Part shown: in pieces, positions 35,599 to 44,547 of the stretch
Layout of the letters: each line of letters starts with the position of its first letter
How positions within the stretch are numbered: position 1 is the stretch's first letter
Source of the DNA: Roseicitreum antarcticum
GTDB lineage: Bacteria > Pseudomonadota > Alphaproteobacteria > Rhodobacterales > Rhodobacteraceae
Assembly (NCBI RefSeq): GCF_014681765.1
Contig: NZ_CP061501.1
Location: 1 to 64,000, forward strand
Length of the DNA stretch: 64,000 nt
Direction: 5' to 3'
Notes under the pieces: generated by a model
Database searches by the model: none
What the model was told of the DNA's origin: nothing
The model's input: only the letters and a program-made list of their open reading frames with translations
Translations under genes and position numbers: made by a program

Positions 35599-36137
35599 TT
35601 GTTATGTGCTTCCCCCGCCACGCCGCCGCCCGCCATAAATGGCGTGGCGGTCAGCGACGTGGCGGCTGCACAGCCTTTTAGAGGCAATGAAGAAGCACCA
35701 GAACCGAAAGGAAAACAAACCTGAACACAAACGATGCGATGGCCAGGGTGCCGGAGCAGGTCAGAGAAATCCCCCAAGGTGGTTAGAGAGCGGCGCTTGC
35801 CGTATTCACATGCGACAGAAACAGGGATCTCGCGACGTATGCCGGTATGCGCCTTTGACGCGCGGATAAGAGCTTGATCAGCCGTCGCTGTTAGCTCCGG
35901 CATCCTGCCCTTCGCATCCAAATTATATAAAGCGCCTGCCAAAGCAGGCGGCAGAAAAGTTGTGCACATCGGGATTGACTACGGTCATAAGAACCACCTT
36001 GGCCGGTGGGACTGCCCTCCAGACGGGCATGCCCGTCTTCCGTTCAGCCCCACCGGCCTGATCGATTTTCGGGGATAGGTGCTGGTCGCTGCGGGTTGGT
36101 AAGCTGGGTTTCTCTGCCATCAAACGGAGGATCCGGG
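35599..36137. other. Gap among IS scraps, no gene assigned
   Basis: About 540 bases. Openings on both strands (for example minus strand 35969-35559) have no familiar motifs. CGCCTGCCAAAGCAGGCG at 35933-35950 is a short perfect hairpin. Confidence 0.45.
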
Positions 36138-36618
36138 TTGGCCTACAAACCCATCACCGACCAGCAATTGAGATTATATATGACCGACCTTCAAAATCAC
36201 AGTCAGCGCACAGCGGCCGCCCGCGCCGGGTTCAGCGAACGGACCGCCCCCCATTTCGATTTTGGGCTTCGATGCCGACCCGACACCGCCCTCAAAGCGC
36301 AAGATCGCTCATGGCCGCACGGTGAGCGATCCTCTCAAACGCTATTGGGAGAACGACCTTCTCCCTCTTTTGGAAATGGACAGCGCGTTGCAGGCGGTCA
36401 CCCTGTTGCGCCACCTTCAAAGCGCACATCCGCTGGCGTTCCCCGACGACCGTATTCGGCGCACCCTGGAGCGGCGGGTGCGGCCGTGGCGGGCGCTGAG
36501 TGGCCCCGAGCGCGACATCATCTTCCGCCAGACGCCGGAGCCGGGATACATGGGCCGGTCAGACTTCACCCATGCTGACGAGCTGGGCGTGATGATCGCG
36601 GGTCAGCCATTCCCGTAG
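36138..36618 (+). pseudogene. istA: IS21-family IstA transposase, N-terminal fragment with frameshift
   Basis: Starts TTG 36138 with LAYKPITDQQLRLYMTDLQ and continues to AARAGFSERTA. After a frameshift near 36245 the text resumes as DPLKRYWENDLLPLLEMDS, ERRVRPWRALSGPERDIIFRQ and DFTHADELGVMIAGQP. These are consecutive parts of the IstA N-terminus. The rest of istA and istB are absent, so it is a dead scrap. Confidence 0.82.
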
Positions 36619-36778
36619 CCGCACGTGCAGCGCGGTAAGGATGTTCTCGCGGGGTGTTGGCATGGTTTTACTTGATCATGATCTTGCAAATGGTTTCGGC
36701 TCCATGCCCCGCGCATGGAACGGTCCTGTCGCAAGGTTCTGAGTTGCGGGTGCGCGGTTAGCAACGAAGACGATGACT

Positions 36779-37672
36779 TTATGTCAGCGATGCCTGCTGC
36801 TTTAGCCACGCAATGAAGATGCGCAGCGGGCGGCGAGGTTCAATGCCGTGCCGCGTAACAAGCCAATAGGCATGGTCCAACTCCACCGACACAGGAAATG
36901 GGCGCACGAGATTTCCGCTCTCCAACCAGCTTTCCGCCAGGCGCTCGCGAGCAAGGGCAACGCCTTGACCCATAGCCGCTGCGCGCAGGAGCAGGGACGA
37001 ACTGGCAAATCGGGCCCCCCGGTCAAATCGCTTTGCCATTGCAGGGGTCATCGCAATGCCAGCCTGTGACAGCCATTGGCTCCATTGCGCGTGCGGATCG
37101 TCATCGTGAAGGAGAGGTAACTTGTCGAGACTGTCAGGTTGGGTGAGCCTGGCGGCGATATCGGGTGTGCAAACTGGAAAAAGCCTGTCGCTCATGAACG
37201 CCTCCACATTTACACCCGGCCATTCCCCAAGGCCCATCCGGATGGCGAGGTCACAGCCGCCAGACCGGGGATTGACGATCTCTTTTCCTTCTTCCAGCCA
37301 GATTTCTATGTGCGAATGTTGCGATCGGAAATCCGACAGGCGCGGCATCAGCCACTCCGATGCGAAGGATGCCGTCGTGGTGATGCGCACAACGTTGTCG
37401 CTCACTTCCAGAAGTGCCTGTGTCCCATCATGGAGAAGGTCAAATGCCTGCCCGGCGATTTCCGCGAAAGCTGCGCCTGCATCGGTAACAACCAGTCGTC
37501 CGGTATCGCGCTGGAATAATGGACGCCCGATCCAGTCTTCCAGCTGCTGGATTTGGCGACTGATCGCTCCGTGAGTAACGCCTGTCTCAGCGGCTGCGCC
37601 GACTGTCGTGCCGCAGCGTACCGCGGCTTCGAAAGCCTTGACAGCATTGAGTGAAGGGAGCTTTCGAGGCAA
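36779..37672 (-). CDS. LysR-family regulator (GcvA type)
   Basis: A 297-residue protein, counting from TTG 37672 (LPRKLPSLNAVKAFEAA), which matches the usual start of GcvA-like regulators; GTG 37699 is an alternative. The winged helix is at residues about 5-65 (TVGAAAETGVTHGAISRQIQ), and the periplasmic-binding-like effector domain follows. It diverges from a nitroreductase gene with 100 bases between starts, the classic layout for a LysR protein controlling its neighbour. Confidence 0.88.
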   Translation of the reverse strand: MPRKLPSLNAVKAFEAAVRCGTTVGAAAETGVTHGAISRQIQQLEDWIGRPLFQRDTGRLVVTDAGAAFAEIAGQAFDLLHDGTQALLEVSDNVVRITTTASFASEWLMPRLSDFRSQHSHIEIWLEEGKEIVNPRSGGCDLAIRMGLGEWPGVNVEAFMSDRLFPVCTPDIAARLTQPDSLDKLPLLHDDDPHAQWSQWLSQAGIAMTPAMAKRFDRGARFASSSLLLRAAAMGQGVALARERLAESWLESGNLVRPFPVSVELDHAYWLVTRHGIEPRRPLRIFIAWLKQQASLT

Positions 37673-37772
37673 ACTGGATACCCTGTGAGTTTTTAGCACA
37701 CCACATCGAAAACTACGCGCTTTGGCTTGAATTGCAAGGGTGGCAATAGTTCCTGGAAAGGAGACACCCACC

Positions 37773-38363
37773 ATGCCAGAGAAAACTGCAAGAACGGATC
37801 ACCCGATCCACGCCATACTGGCTTCAAGATGGAGCCCGCGGGCTTTCTCATCCCAGCTTCTCGACAACGAGACCATCGCTTCGATGTTCGATGCGGCACG
37901 TTGGTCTCCATCCGCGAACAACCTACAGCCGTGGGCATTCGTCTATGCGGTCCGAGGCACGCAGGATTTCGATGTGCTTTGCGGATGTCTAAAGGAGTCG
38001 AATGCACTATGGGCCTGCAATGCCGCCATTTTGGTGCTTGCGCTTGAACATCCAGCAAAACCGGATGGCAGTCCGAATGCCCATGCCCGCTACGATCTCG
38101 GTCAGGCAGTTGCCCATATGACATTTCAGGCGTCTGCCCTGGGGCTCCACGTTCATCAGATGGCCGGCTTCGATCCTGCGCGCGCGTGTGCGTCACTCGG
38201 CATTCCGGCTGACCTTCTGGCGGTGACGATACTCGCTATCGGCCATCTCGGTGAACCATCGAGCTTGCCTGCAACATTGCAGGAGAAGGAACTTGCGACC
38301 CGCAGCAGAAACCCGGTCAGTGCATTTGTCCATACCGGTCGCTGGCCGAACCATGTGGTTTGA
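37773..38363 (+). CDS. Nitroreductase-family FMN oxidoreductase
   Basis: A 196-residue protein with the nitroreductase opening ASRWSPRAFSSQ, the FMN-binding DAARWSPSANNLQPWAFVYA, LGQAVAHMTFQASALGLHVHQM and the C-terminal VTILAIGHLGEP. ATG 37773 follows AAAGGAGA. It reduces nitro compounds or quinones with NAD(P)H; the substrate is unknown. It is probably controlled by the divergent LysR regulator. Confidence 0.9.
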   Translation: MPEKTARTDHPIHAILASRWSPRAFSSQLLDNETIASMFDAARWSPSANNLQPWAFVYAVRGTQDFDVLCGCLKESNALWACNAAILVLALEHPAKPDGSPNAHARYDLGQAVAHMTFQASALGLHVHQMAGFDPARACASLGIPADLLAVTILAIGHLGEPSSLPATLQEKELATRSRNPVSAFVHTGRWPNHVV

Positions 38364-38511
38364 GACCGTCTGGAAGCTGATCCGTCTTTGGGCAAACCGA
38401 CACACTCAGCGCAGAAAACTGGCTCGGATGGAAGCTCATCACCGGGAGGATATTGGCCGAACCCTTCCGGAAGTTCGTCGCGAGTGCAAGAAGTGGTTCT
38501 GGCAGAAATAG
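38353..38511 (+). CDS. DUF1127 family small protein
   Basis: A 52-residue basic protein: MWFETVWKLIRLWANR, then RRKLARMEAHHREDIGRTLPEVRRE and KKWFWQK. This is the DUF1127 (YjiS-like) pattern, whose arginine-rich C-terminal motif in related proteins binds RNA or other proteins. The start lies 11 bases before the nitroreductase stop in another frame, so the two genes are coupled. Confidence 0.75.
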   Translation: MWFETVWKLIRLWANRHTQRRKLARMEAHHREDIGRTLPEVRRECKKWFWQK

Positions 38512-38614
38512 TTTCACCTCTCGACGCATCTAACTCCCAAGTCTGAAGCGGTATTTTTTCTGCGACATCGCAAAATCAAAATGATGCAAGCCAGATGTGC
38601 AGTCTGCTGAGCAG

Positions 38615-38792
38615 TCATTTTCCAAGCTTCCGCTCCACCCAATTCGCCACGATCAGTCCCGGCACCGCGTCATGCGCCCGTTCCGCATCCCGCGCGAGAT
38701 CCAGCCGCTTCGGCAGCTTCACCTGCGGCACCAGCAGGAAGATCGGCACAGTGGTGCGCCCGCGACCGGTCTGTGAGCGTGGCCGCTTTGTT
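38615..38792 (-). pseudogene. C-terminal remnant of a phage DUF6441-type protein
   Basis: The minus-strand frame from a TAA near 38795 to TGA 38615 reads KRPRSQTGRGRTTVPIFLLV, then PQVKLPKRLDLARDAERAHD and LIVANWVERK. This matches my memory of the end of DUF6441 phage morphogenesis proteins. The N-terminal three quarters are missing. It is an outlier of the prophage remnant found at 41.3-44.1 kb. Confidence 0.6.
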
Positions 38793-38803
38793 TAGCTTAT
38801 GGA

Positions 38804-39199
38804 TCACGCTGCGGCAGTCGCCTTGATCTCGAACATCAAGCCCGGGATCGCGAGCCGGGTCACGCCAAGCAACGTCATCGGCGGGGCGCATTGGATCGGC
38901 CCAAATCGCATTCCAAGTAGATCAAAATTTCTCAACGCTTCATCCACATCGGTGGCATAGACGCCAAGCTGGACCACGTTGCTTAGACCCATGTTCGCGC
39001 CAGCCAGCACCGCCTCCAGATTATCCAGCGCCAGTCCGATTTGGCCGCGCATGTCGCCGGGATGTTGGGGGTTGCCGTCTCCGTCGACAGCAGTTTGGCC
39101 AGCGCATATCAACTGGCGAGAAGTGCCTTCGATAATTTCGGCCTGATTGTAGCCCAGCTTCAAGGACCAGTCCCAAGGGTTTACAGCGGTGCGTTGCAT
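38804..39199 (-). CDS. RidA/YjgF family protein
   Basis: A 131-residue protein with RidA features: RQLICAGQTAVDGDGN, GQIGLALDNLEAVLAGANM, VVQLGVYATDVDEA and PPMTLLGVTRLAIPGLMFEIKA. RidA proteins are trimeric imine/enamine deaminases that remove reactive 2-aminoacrylate. The conserved Arg in the VTRLAIPG stretch is present. It diverges from a YafY-type regulator, which probably controls it. Confidence 0.9.
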   Translation of the reverse strand: MQRTAVNPWDWSLKLGYNQAEIIEGTSRQLICAGQTAVDGDGNPQHPGDMRGQIGLALDNLEAVLAGANMGLSNVVQLGVYATDVDEALRNFDLLGMRFGPIQCAPPMTLLGVTRLAIPGLMFEIKATAAA

Positions 39200-39286
39200 T
39201 GTCGGATTCTCCTTACTGAGATGTATAGGAACTGCCTAATATGAAACGGTGCCATTTTTTGTCACCAAAAGTGCTATTGTCGAGAA

Positions 39287-40006
39287 ATGAATACTCGTCT
39301 CCGCCAGGACGCCATCGTGCGCAGCCTTCGCCGCAACGGAACTTCGACGGTCAATGACCTCGCGGAGCAGGTTGGAGCATCCCGACGTACGGTCCTGCGC
39401 GACATCGGCGCACTGCGCGATCAGGGCTTTGCCATCCATTCGGAGTCCGGGCGAGGAGGCGGTTTGCAGCTCGAACCGCAATCGGCGCAGGCCACGGCGC
39501 GACTTTCGGTAGCCGAGGTATTTGCGCTTCTCATCAGCGTTGCAGCAATGCGTACGGCCCACAGTCTGCCGTTTTCGGATCTTGCCGATACCGGGCTTGC
39601 CAAGATTGAGAAGTCTTTGCCACCAGACAAAGTGCGCGACCTGCGCAGGTTTCTCGATTGCCTGCACGTTGCAAAGCTCTCGCTGCAGCAAGACGTATCG
39701 GACATGGAGTCGATGGACCCCGCACTGTTGCCTGCGTTCGAGACGGCCTTTCTGGATCAACTACGTCTGCGGTTTCAGTACCGTGACGCAAGAGGATGCG
39801 AAACCAGTCGAGAAGTCGAACCGCAGGCTATGCTGATCCTGCCGCCACTTTGGTATTTGGTTGCTTGGGATCCCACACGCGAGGATTTCCGGCACTTTCG
39901 AATGGACCGGATCAGCAAACCAGAACACGTCGAAGGCGCAAAATTCCGACGACGCCATGTGTCATTTGACGATGACGTCTGCCCGTTCCAAGATTTGGGC
40001 CTCTAG
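39287..40006 (+). CDS. YafY-type regulator with HTH and WYL domains
   Basis: A 239-residue protein. N-terminal HTH_11: RLRQDAIVRSLRRNGTSTVN, then DLAEQVGASRRTVLRDIGAL, followed by the wing SESGRGGGLQL. The WYL domain is at residues about 150-220 (LRLRFQYRDARG, WYLVAWDPTREDFRHFRMDRI). WYL domains sense ligands, often nucleic acid or nucleotides. GGTGCCATTTTTTGTCACC at 39248-39266, with GGTG/CACC arms, lies in the divergent promoter region. Confidence 0.88.
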   Translation: MNTRLRQDAIVRSLRRNGTSTVNDLAEQVGASRRTVLRDIGALRDQGFAIHSESGRGGGLQLEPQSAQATARLSVAEVFALLISVAAMRTAHSLPFSDLADTGLAKIEKSLPPDKVRDLRRFLDCLHVAKLSLQQDVSDMESMDPALLPAFETAFLDQLRLRFQYRDARGCETSREVEPQAMLILPPLWYLVAWDPTREDFRHFRMDRISKPEHVEGAKFRRRHVSFDDDVCPFQDLGL

Positions 40007-40580
40007 TCGGGTTCAAAGTGGACCTGTCTGCATCCACATTACATTACCAAAATCGACCGTTTGTTCAACGGCTCCCCCAAAGCCAACATTGGTCTACATA
40101 CAGCGAACTCACACTTTTGGCGGATTCCGGACTTTCGCTGCAGCGCAATACGCTCGATCCGATTGAGGGAAAGCAGACCTTCCGGCTCTGGCATCGCAGT
40201 TGGCACCAGTCATCGACACTGACGGAAGGTAAATCGCTGAACGGCATCGAGATCGGACTGTGTCGTTGCGCGGGTGATGTGCATTCTTGCCTCGTTCTTC
40301 CGATTTTGAACCAAGGCCCGTCTTCACTTTGGCTAAGATTGACGGCTGAACGCAGGAGACGATCGACACGCCTGCGGGCCTCCTCTCGGTATGCCCAGAC
40401 GGATCGGCCGTCAGCGGGATGATGGGTGACTATGCGGTCATGCGGGAGCAGGCGCGGGTCTGTGCAAGGCGTGGTGGTGCAGACCATCTGAACGCAGCGC
40501 ATCGGCGTTTGGTGGGTGGTTTCAAAGTCGGTAGCGACGCTTGTTTCGATGTCCCCGACGTGTTGGCGCGGAACGCAGGC
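40007..40580. other. Gap without a convincing gene
   Basis: About 570 bases downstream of the WYL regulator. Openings on both strands lack familiar motifs. The right edge is the stop of the truncated UspA gene. Confidence 0.45.
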
Positions 40581-40963
40581 TCAATCGCGCACGACGTAGA
40601 CGGACTGCCGCCCGTGCCGCACGACGCGCGCGGCGTTCGGGCCGAGCAGATAGTCCTTCAACTCCGGTCGGTGCGACCCGATCACGATCAGGTCTGCGTC
40701 CAGTTTGTCGGCTGCGCGCAGTATCTCGTCATAGATTGAGCCGTGCAGGACATGCGGGCGCACGTTCACATCGTCGGGCACATGCGTGCCGACCCAGTCG
40801 CGCAGGGCGGTAGCATAGGCCAAAAGTGCGTCTTTCTCGTAATCCTTGCGGAAATAGCTGCCGACGAGGGGCATGCCGAAATCTGGCAGGACGCTGACGA
40901 CATGCAGCGTGGCCTCATGCAGGCGCACGAGGTCCAGTGCTGCGCGTAGCAGCGACGGCCAGC
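40581..40963 (-). pseudogene. Universal stress protein (UspA family), N-terminus lost to a transposon end
   Basis: The frame reads SWPSLLRAALDLVRLHEATL, then HVVSVLPDFGMPLVGSYFRK and ends with the ATP-binding loop region DADLIVIGSHRPELKDYLLG, NAARVVRHGRQSVYVVRD. UspA proteins start about 15 residues earlier with a beta strand ending in D. That piece is replaced by the transposon end at 40964. A GTG at 40928 could still give a 115-residue product, but it would lack the first strand. Confidence 0.8.
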
Positions 40964-41283
40964 TGTCGCGTTGCCCTTAAATCTGAGACGCGGCGCGTTC
41001 GGCTACATTTTTTGCCCTTAATAGTGAGATTCGACTGCCATCGGGCCTATGCTTCTTGCACGCCGTTGCGCGATGTGATCAACCGCAGCGAGAAAACGTT
41101 GCTCCTTCTCGAAGGTGCCTTCGCCATCTTTGTCCATCGATATTTACCGCACACGCCTGTGAACCCTGTCTCAGGTTTAAGGGCAAAAATATCGGAGTTA
41201 AAGGCAAAATCTCACATTTAAGGGCAAAGCACAGCCGTTGATTTCGTTGAATTTCTCATCTCACAATTAAGGGCTACGCGACA
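40964..41283. mobile_element. 320-bp end-only transposon relic, copy B
   Basis: The left end TGTCGCGTTGCCCTTAAATC (40964) and the right end, read on the minus strand from 41283 (TGTCGCGTAGCCCTTAATTG), are inverted repeats. Further copies of the motif TTGCCCTTAA lie inside: one more at the left (about 41012) and three more near the right end (about 41170-41224, minus orientation). There is no transposase. This is the end architecture of IS21-like or Tn7-like elements reduced to a MITE. Neighbouring 5-mers (CCAGC, TCTGG) are not a duplication. Confidence 0.75.
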
Positions 41284-41284
41284 T

Positions 41285-41971
41285 CTGGCGACGCTGGTGG
41301 GCGCCGAGGGTCCGCCAGGTACGGTTGGCCCCGAAGGCCCACAGGGTCCAGCCGGGGCGGACGGGGCTGATGGGGCACCCGGTGCCGATGGCATCAATGG
41401 TGCGGACGGGAGTGATGGAGCCGACGGTCTGTCCTTTGTCTGGCAGGGTCCGTGGGTCACCGCGACCGGTTATGCGCTGAACGATGTCGTCGAAAACGAT
41501 GGGTCGGTCTACATCTGCATCACCGTCCACACATCGGCCGCGTCAGACCAGCCGGGTGTTGGCGCAAGCTGGCTGACAAATTGGGACCTGTTCGCGTCGG
41601 GCGCCGACCTGTCCGCCCAGGGCACGCTTGGCTCCGGCCCTGTTGTCCTCTCGCGGCGCAGTATCAACGCGCAGGCCGCGTCGTATACGCTGGTGATCGC
41701 CGATGAAGGGGCGGCCATCCACATGACCAGCGCCTCGGCCGTCACGCTGACCGTGCCCGCCAACAGCGCGGTGGCCTTCCCGACCGGGGCCGAGATCGAG
41801 GTGGTTGCGCTGGGCGCGGGCGTGGTTTCAATCACCGCTGATACCGGCGTCTCGATCAATGGGGTCTCGGCTGGTTCCGTCGATATCGCAGCGCAGTGGC
41901 AGGGCGCGGTCCTGCGGAAATACGACACGGACGCCTGGCTTCTGATCGGTGCGGTGGGGAACGTCTTATGA
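41285..41971 (+). pseudogene. Collagen-like phage tail fibre protein, N-terminus missing
   Basis: About 228 codons beginning in frame at the transposon edge. A Gly-X-Y run (EGPPGTVGPEGPQGPAG, then GADGADGAPGADGINGADG) is followed by a carbohydrate-module-like FVWQGPWVTATGYALNDVVE and a beta-rich domain (AQAASYTLVIADEGAAIHMT) ending IGAVGNVL. GTG 41297 could start a shortened protein. Such fibres bind host surfaces. It overlaps the next tail gene by four bases. Confidence 0.78.
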
Positions 41972-42618
41972 GGTTGATGCTTCCTGCCGTCTGGAACGCG
42001 GCGCGATATCAGATGGATAATGCGGGCGGTGGGACTGGCGGCCCCTGGACTGACCCGTTCGACAATCCGTCCGGCACGGTCCTGTGGTCACGCTGGATCA
42101 ATGGGTCGACGGCGGGCACGGCAAAGGACAATTGCGCGCTCTGGTCCAACCGGGTCGGGTTCTCGGGCGCCACCAGCGCCTGCGAATGGCGCACCAACGC
42201 AGGCGCTGGCCGGGTCAATGTGGAACTGCTGAACTGGGAGGCGCTGACCGCTGGGCCGATGATCGTCCGCATGCGCTGCAAGGTGGAAACCCAGACCGTG
42301 CCAAAAGTCTGGCTGCTGCTGAACACGATCTTCGTCAACCCGCTCTGGGAACTCTGCGTCGACATCACCCCGGATGGAACCGCCCCGGCGGCCCGCATCG
42401 GCCATCACAGCACGCACTGGTCCGACGTCTGGGTCGAGGAACACCCGGCCTACCCCGGTTGGATGTTCATCAAGGCCCGACTGAACCTGACCGGCGCACC
42501 TGACGTTGATGGCTCCTTCACCGTGCACATGACCGACTCCAACGACGGTGATGAACTGTTTCCGCTCGACAATCTGACTGTGATCCGGGTGCAGGACCTC
42601 ACCATCGAACCCGTCTGA
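41968..42618 (+). CDS. Phage tail-associated protein, unknown fold
   Basis: A 216-residue protein (MRLMLPAVWNAARYQMDNAG), coupled by ATGA overlap to the collagen-like gene. It is tryptophan-rich and beta-strand-like (CALWSNRVGFSGATSACEWR, PMIVRMRCKVETQTVPKVWL), which suggests a lectin or carbohydrate-binding jelly roll at the tail tip. I do not recognise a named family. Confidence 0.7.
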   Translation: MRLMLPAVWNAARYQMDNAGGGTGGPWTDPFDNPSGTVLWSRWINGSTAGTAKDNCALWSNRVGFSGATSACEWRTNAGAGRVNVELLNWEALTAGPMIVRMRCKVETQTVPKVWLLLNTIFVNPLWELCVDITPDGTAPAARIGHHSTHWSDVWVEEHPAYPGWMFIKARLNLTGAPDVDGSFTVHMTDSNDGDELFPLDNLTVIRVQDLTIEPV

Positions 42619-42641
42619 CCTGACCACGCAAGGACCACCCC

Positions 42642-42932
42642 ATGACACCACCACGATCCGATGGCGACTTCGTGCGCATCCCCGACGCCGAATTCGAGGC
42701 CATGCTGGCGCGCGCCGCCGAAAAGGGCGCGAAACGCGCGCTCGCGGATGTCGGCCTCGATGGCAACGAAGCGGCGCTCGACATCCGCGATCTTCGCTCG
42801 CTGCTCATTTGCATCCGGGTCATCCGCCGCACCGCCATGCAGACCGCCGTCCGGATGATCACGACCGCGGCGATGCTGGCACTGCTGGCAGGCATCGCCA
42901 TCAAGCTGAAGATCTTTGGCGGCGGGCCGTAA
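42642..42932 (+). CDS. DUF6127 family membrane protein (holin-like position)
   Basis: A 96-residue protein. FEAMLARAAEKGAKRALADVGL and ALDIRDLRSLL are the DUF6127 pattern. One transmembrane segment, AVRMITTAAMLALLAGIAI, is followed by a short basic tail. It precedes the endolysin-like gene, the position where phages encode holins, but a holin role is only inferred. A terminator follows at once. Confidence 0.78.
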   Translation: MTPPRSDGDFVRIPDAEFEAMLARAAEKGAKRALADVGLDGNEAALDIRDLRSLLICIRVIRRTAMQTAVRMITTAAMLALLAGIAIKLKIFGGGP

Positions 42933-42967
42933 GCGCCGACCAGCACACCGCGAACGCCAACCCGCAC

Positions 42968-42990
42968 CCGCCCTCGAGGCGGCTTTTTTT
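42968..42990 (+). terminator. Intrinsic terminator before the endolysin-like gene
   Basis: CCGCC (42968-42972), loop CTCGA, GGCGG (42978-42982), then CTTTTTTT. The stem is short but GC-rich. Confidence 0.75.
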
Positions 42991-43006
42991 GTTCTCGGAG
43001 GACCCA

Positions 43007-43681
43007 ATGACAACAACTTTCCATCACCACTGGCGCGACGTGCCCAAAGCCACCTGGCGCTGGCGCAACTTTTCCCCGGCCGAGATCGCCTGCCGTGGCA
43101 CCGGCAAACTGCTGATCAACCCTGCCGCCCTCGACAAGCTGCAGGCCCTGCGCGACCGGCTCGGCAAGCCGCTGATCGTGCGCTCCGCCTATCGCAGTCC
43201 GGAGCACAACCGGGCGGTGGGCGGGGCGACGGCGTCGAAGCACATGAACGGCACGGCTTTCGACATTGCCATGGCGAACCACGATCCAGTGGCGTTCGAA
43301 GCTGCTGCACGCGCCATCGGCTTCCTCGGGTTTGGCTTCTACCCGCGTTCTGGCTTTATCCATGTCGATCTCGGACCGGCCCGGCAGTGGGGCGAGCGGT
43401 TCCCGGCACGCGCGGTACCCTTCGCGGCCGAAACGCCGCCCGCACGCGAAGTGCTGGCCGAAAGCCGCACCATGAAAGGCAGTGGCGCTGCTGGCGTGGC
43501 GACTATCGGCGCGGCCGGTGTCGAGGTGGCGCAAGAAATCCTGGCCGAAACCCAATCCGCCATCCTGCCGCTGGTGCCCTATCTCGATACCCTGCGCTGG
43601 GTGTTCATTGCTGTTGCGCTGATTGGCATCGCTATCGCCATTCACGCCCGGCTCGATGACTGGAAGCGGGGGCAGCGATGA
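43007..43681 (+). CDS. M15-family D,D-peptidase/endolysin with C-terminal membrane anchor
   Basis: A 224-residue protein. The peptidase M15 zinc motif is complete: SAYRSPEHNRAVGGATAS, SKHMNGTAFDIAM (His and Asp ligands) and the terminal FIHVDLG (third ligand). It cuts peptidoglycan cross-links at lysis. Residues about 195-212 form a transmembrane helix (VFIAVALIGIAIAIHA), unusual for a free endolysin and perhaps a signal-anchor-release type. GGAGG lies 8 bases upstream. The stop overlaps the next start (ATGA). Confidence 0.87.
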   Translation: MTTTFHHHWRDVPKATWRWRNFSPAEIACRGTGKLLINPAALDKLQALRDRLGKPLIVRSAYRSPEHNRAVGGATASKHMNGTAFDIAMANHDPVAFEAAARAIGFLGFGFYPRSGFIHVDLGPARQWGERFPARAVPFAAETPPAREVLAESRTMKGSGAAGVATIGAAGVEVAQEILAETQSAILPLVPYLDTLRWVFIAVALIGIAIAIHARLDDWKRGQR

Positions 43682-43932
43682 TCAGCTGGATTGCTGCGAT
43701 CCTCGCAAGTGGCCCGGCCGGCAAAGCGTTGAGCCTCTGGCTGGCTGTTGGCACCATCATCCTGTTTCTGCTCAACCTCCGCCGCGCTGGCGAACGCGCT
43801 GGGCGGCTAGCCGAGCGCTTTTCATCATCGGAGAAAACCCATGAAATCCAACGCCGGATGCTGGACGCCGCCAGCCGTCGCCCCGCTGATCGTGATGCTC
43901 TTGCTGAGCGGTTGCGCGATGGGCAGTTCTGA
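43678..43932 (+). CDS. Rz-like inner-membrane spanin candidate
   Basis: An 84-residue protein with one N-terminal transmembrane segment (LSLWLAVGTIILFLLNL) and a charged, coiled-coil-like periplasmic tail (ERAGRLAERFSSSEKTHEIQR). With the lipoprotein gene nested at its 3' end this is the Rz/Rz1 layout of phage spanins, which fuse inner and outer membranes at lysis. Identification rests on topology and context, not on sequence motifs. Confidence 0.65.
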   Translation: MISWIAAILASGPAGKALSLWLAVGTIILFLLNLRRAGERAGRLAERFSSSEKTHEIQRRMLDAASRRPADRDALAERLRDGQF

Positions 43933-44086
43933 CGCGCAGGCTATTTGTCCGCCCGTCGTGCAATACAGCACAGCCGATCAGATGCGGGCCGCCGCAGAGG
44001 TCGAAGCCTTGCCTGACGGTTCAGTGGTAGTGCAAATGCTCAGCGATTGTGCCGTCCTGCGGGATCAGGCGGGCACGTGCAGATAA
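43841..44086 (+). CDS. Rz1-like outer-membrane lipoprotein, nested in the Rz gene
   Basis: An 81-residue protein starting ATG 43841 inside the previous gene in another frame, overlapping it by 92 bases. A lipoprotein signal ends in LLLSGCAM, so the mature protein would begin at the Cys at about residue 25. The rest is short and has extra cysteines. Overlapping frames are diagnostic for Rz/Rz1 spanins. It closes the lysis cassette. Confidence 0.7.
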   Translation: MKSNAGCWTPPAVAPLIVMLLLSGCAMGSSDAQAICPPVVQYSTADQMRAAAEVEALPDGSVVVQMLSDCAVLRDQAGTCR

Positions 44087-44547
44087 AAACGGGCCGGGCA
44101 ACTGCCCTGCGGGAAGCACCATATGCCTCGACCGCAGCTGCAAGCCCGGCCCGTTTCACAGGTTCACGTTTTCAAAGAGCGGCACGGAGTCGTCGCATCA
44201 CGATAGTGGCATGCAGTGGCGCCGCCTGTCGCGGGTCCAAAAGGGCACAATTGTGCACACAGGTGAGGCAGGCGATCACAGCGAAGGGTGTGGATCATGG
44301 CGGCATGGCGGCTGGTGACGGAGTCGATCATGGCGTTTGGTGCGAATGGCTGGAGCGCAGGAAGCGGAATCTGTAAAGTTTGGTCCGTTTCCTGACAGCG
44401 GACCTCCATGCCGAATGCAGCGAGCGGCCGTTCAGAGCCCGAAGTGCTGAATGCTGCACCGAACACGATTGTCTGCATTTGTATGGTCGCCGTGATATGT
44501 TCCTATTTTTTTTCACACATCAGGTTTGCTGATGTTACAAATAGGCT
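44087..44547. other. Gap, no gene seen
   Basis: About 460 bases between the lysis genes and the acetyltransferase gene. Only out-of-frame scraps; the last 80 bases are AT-rich and probably contain the promoter of the next gene. Confidence 0.5.

Noticed and set aside
35599-36137. A 136-codon minus-strand frame as a gene
   Set aside because: No recognisable motif and no ribosome-binding site; it overlaps IS debris.
40964-41283. Ends of the IS21 fragment at 36138
   Set aside because: The istA scrap has no such repeats directly upstream and lies 1 kb or more from either copy, so I cannot link them.
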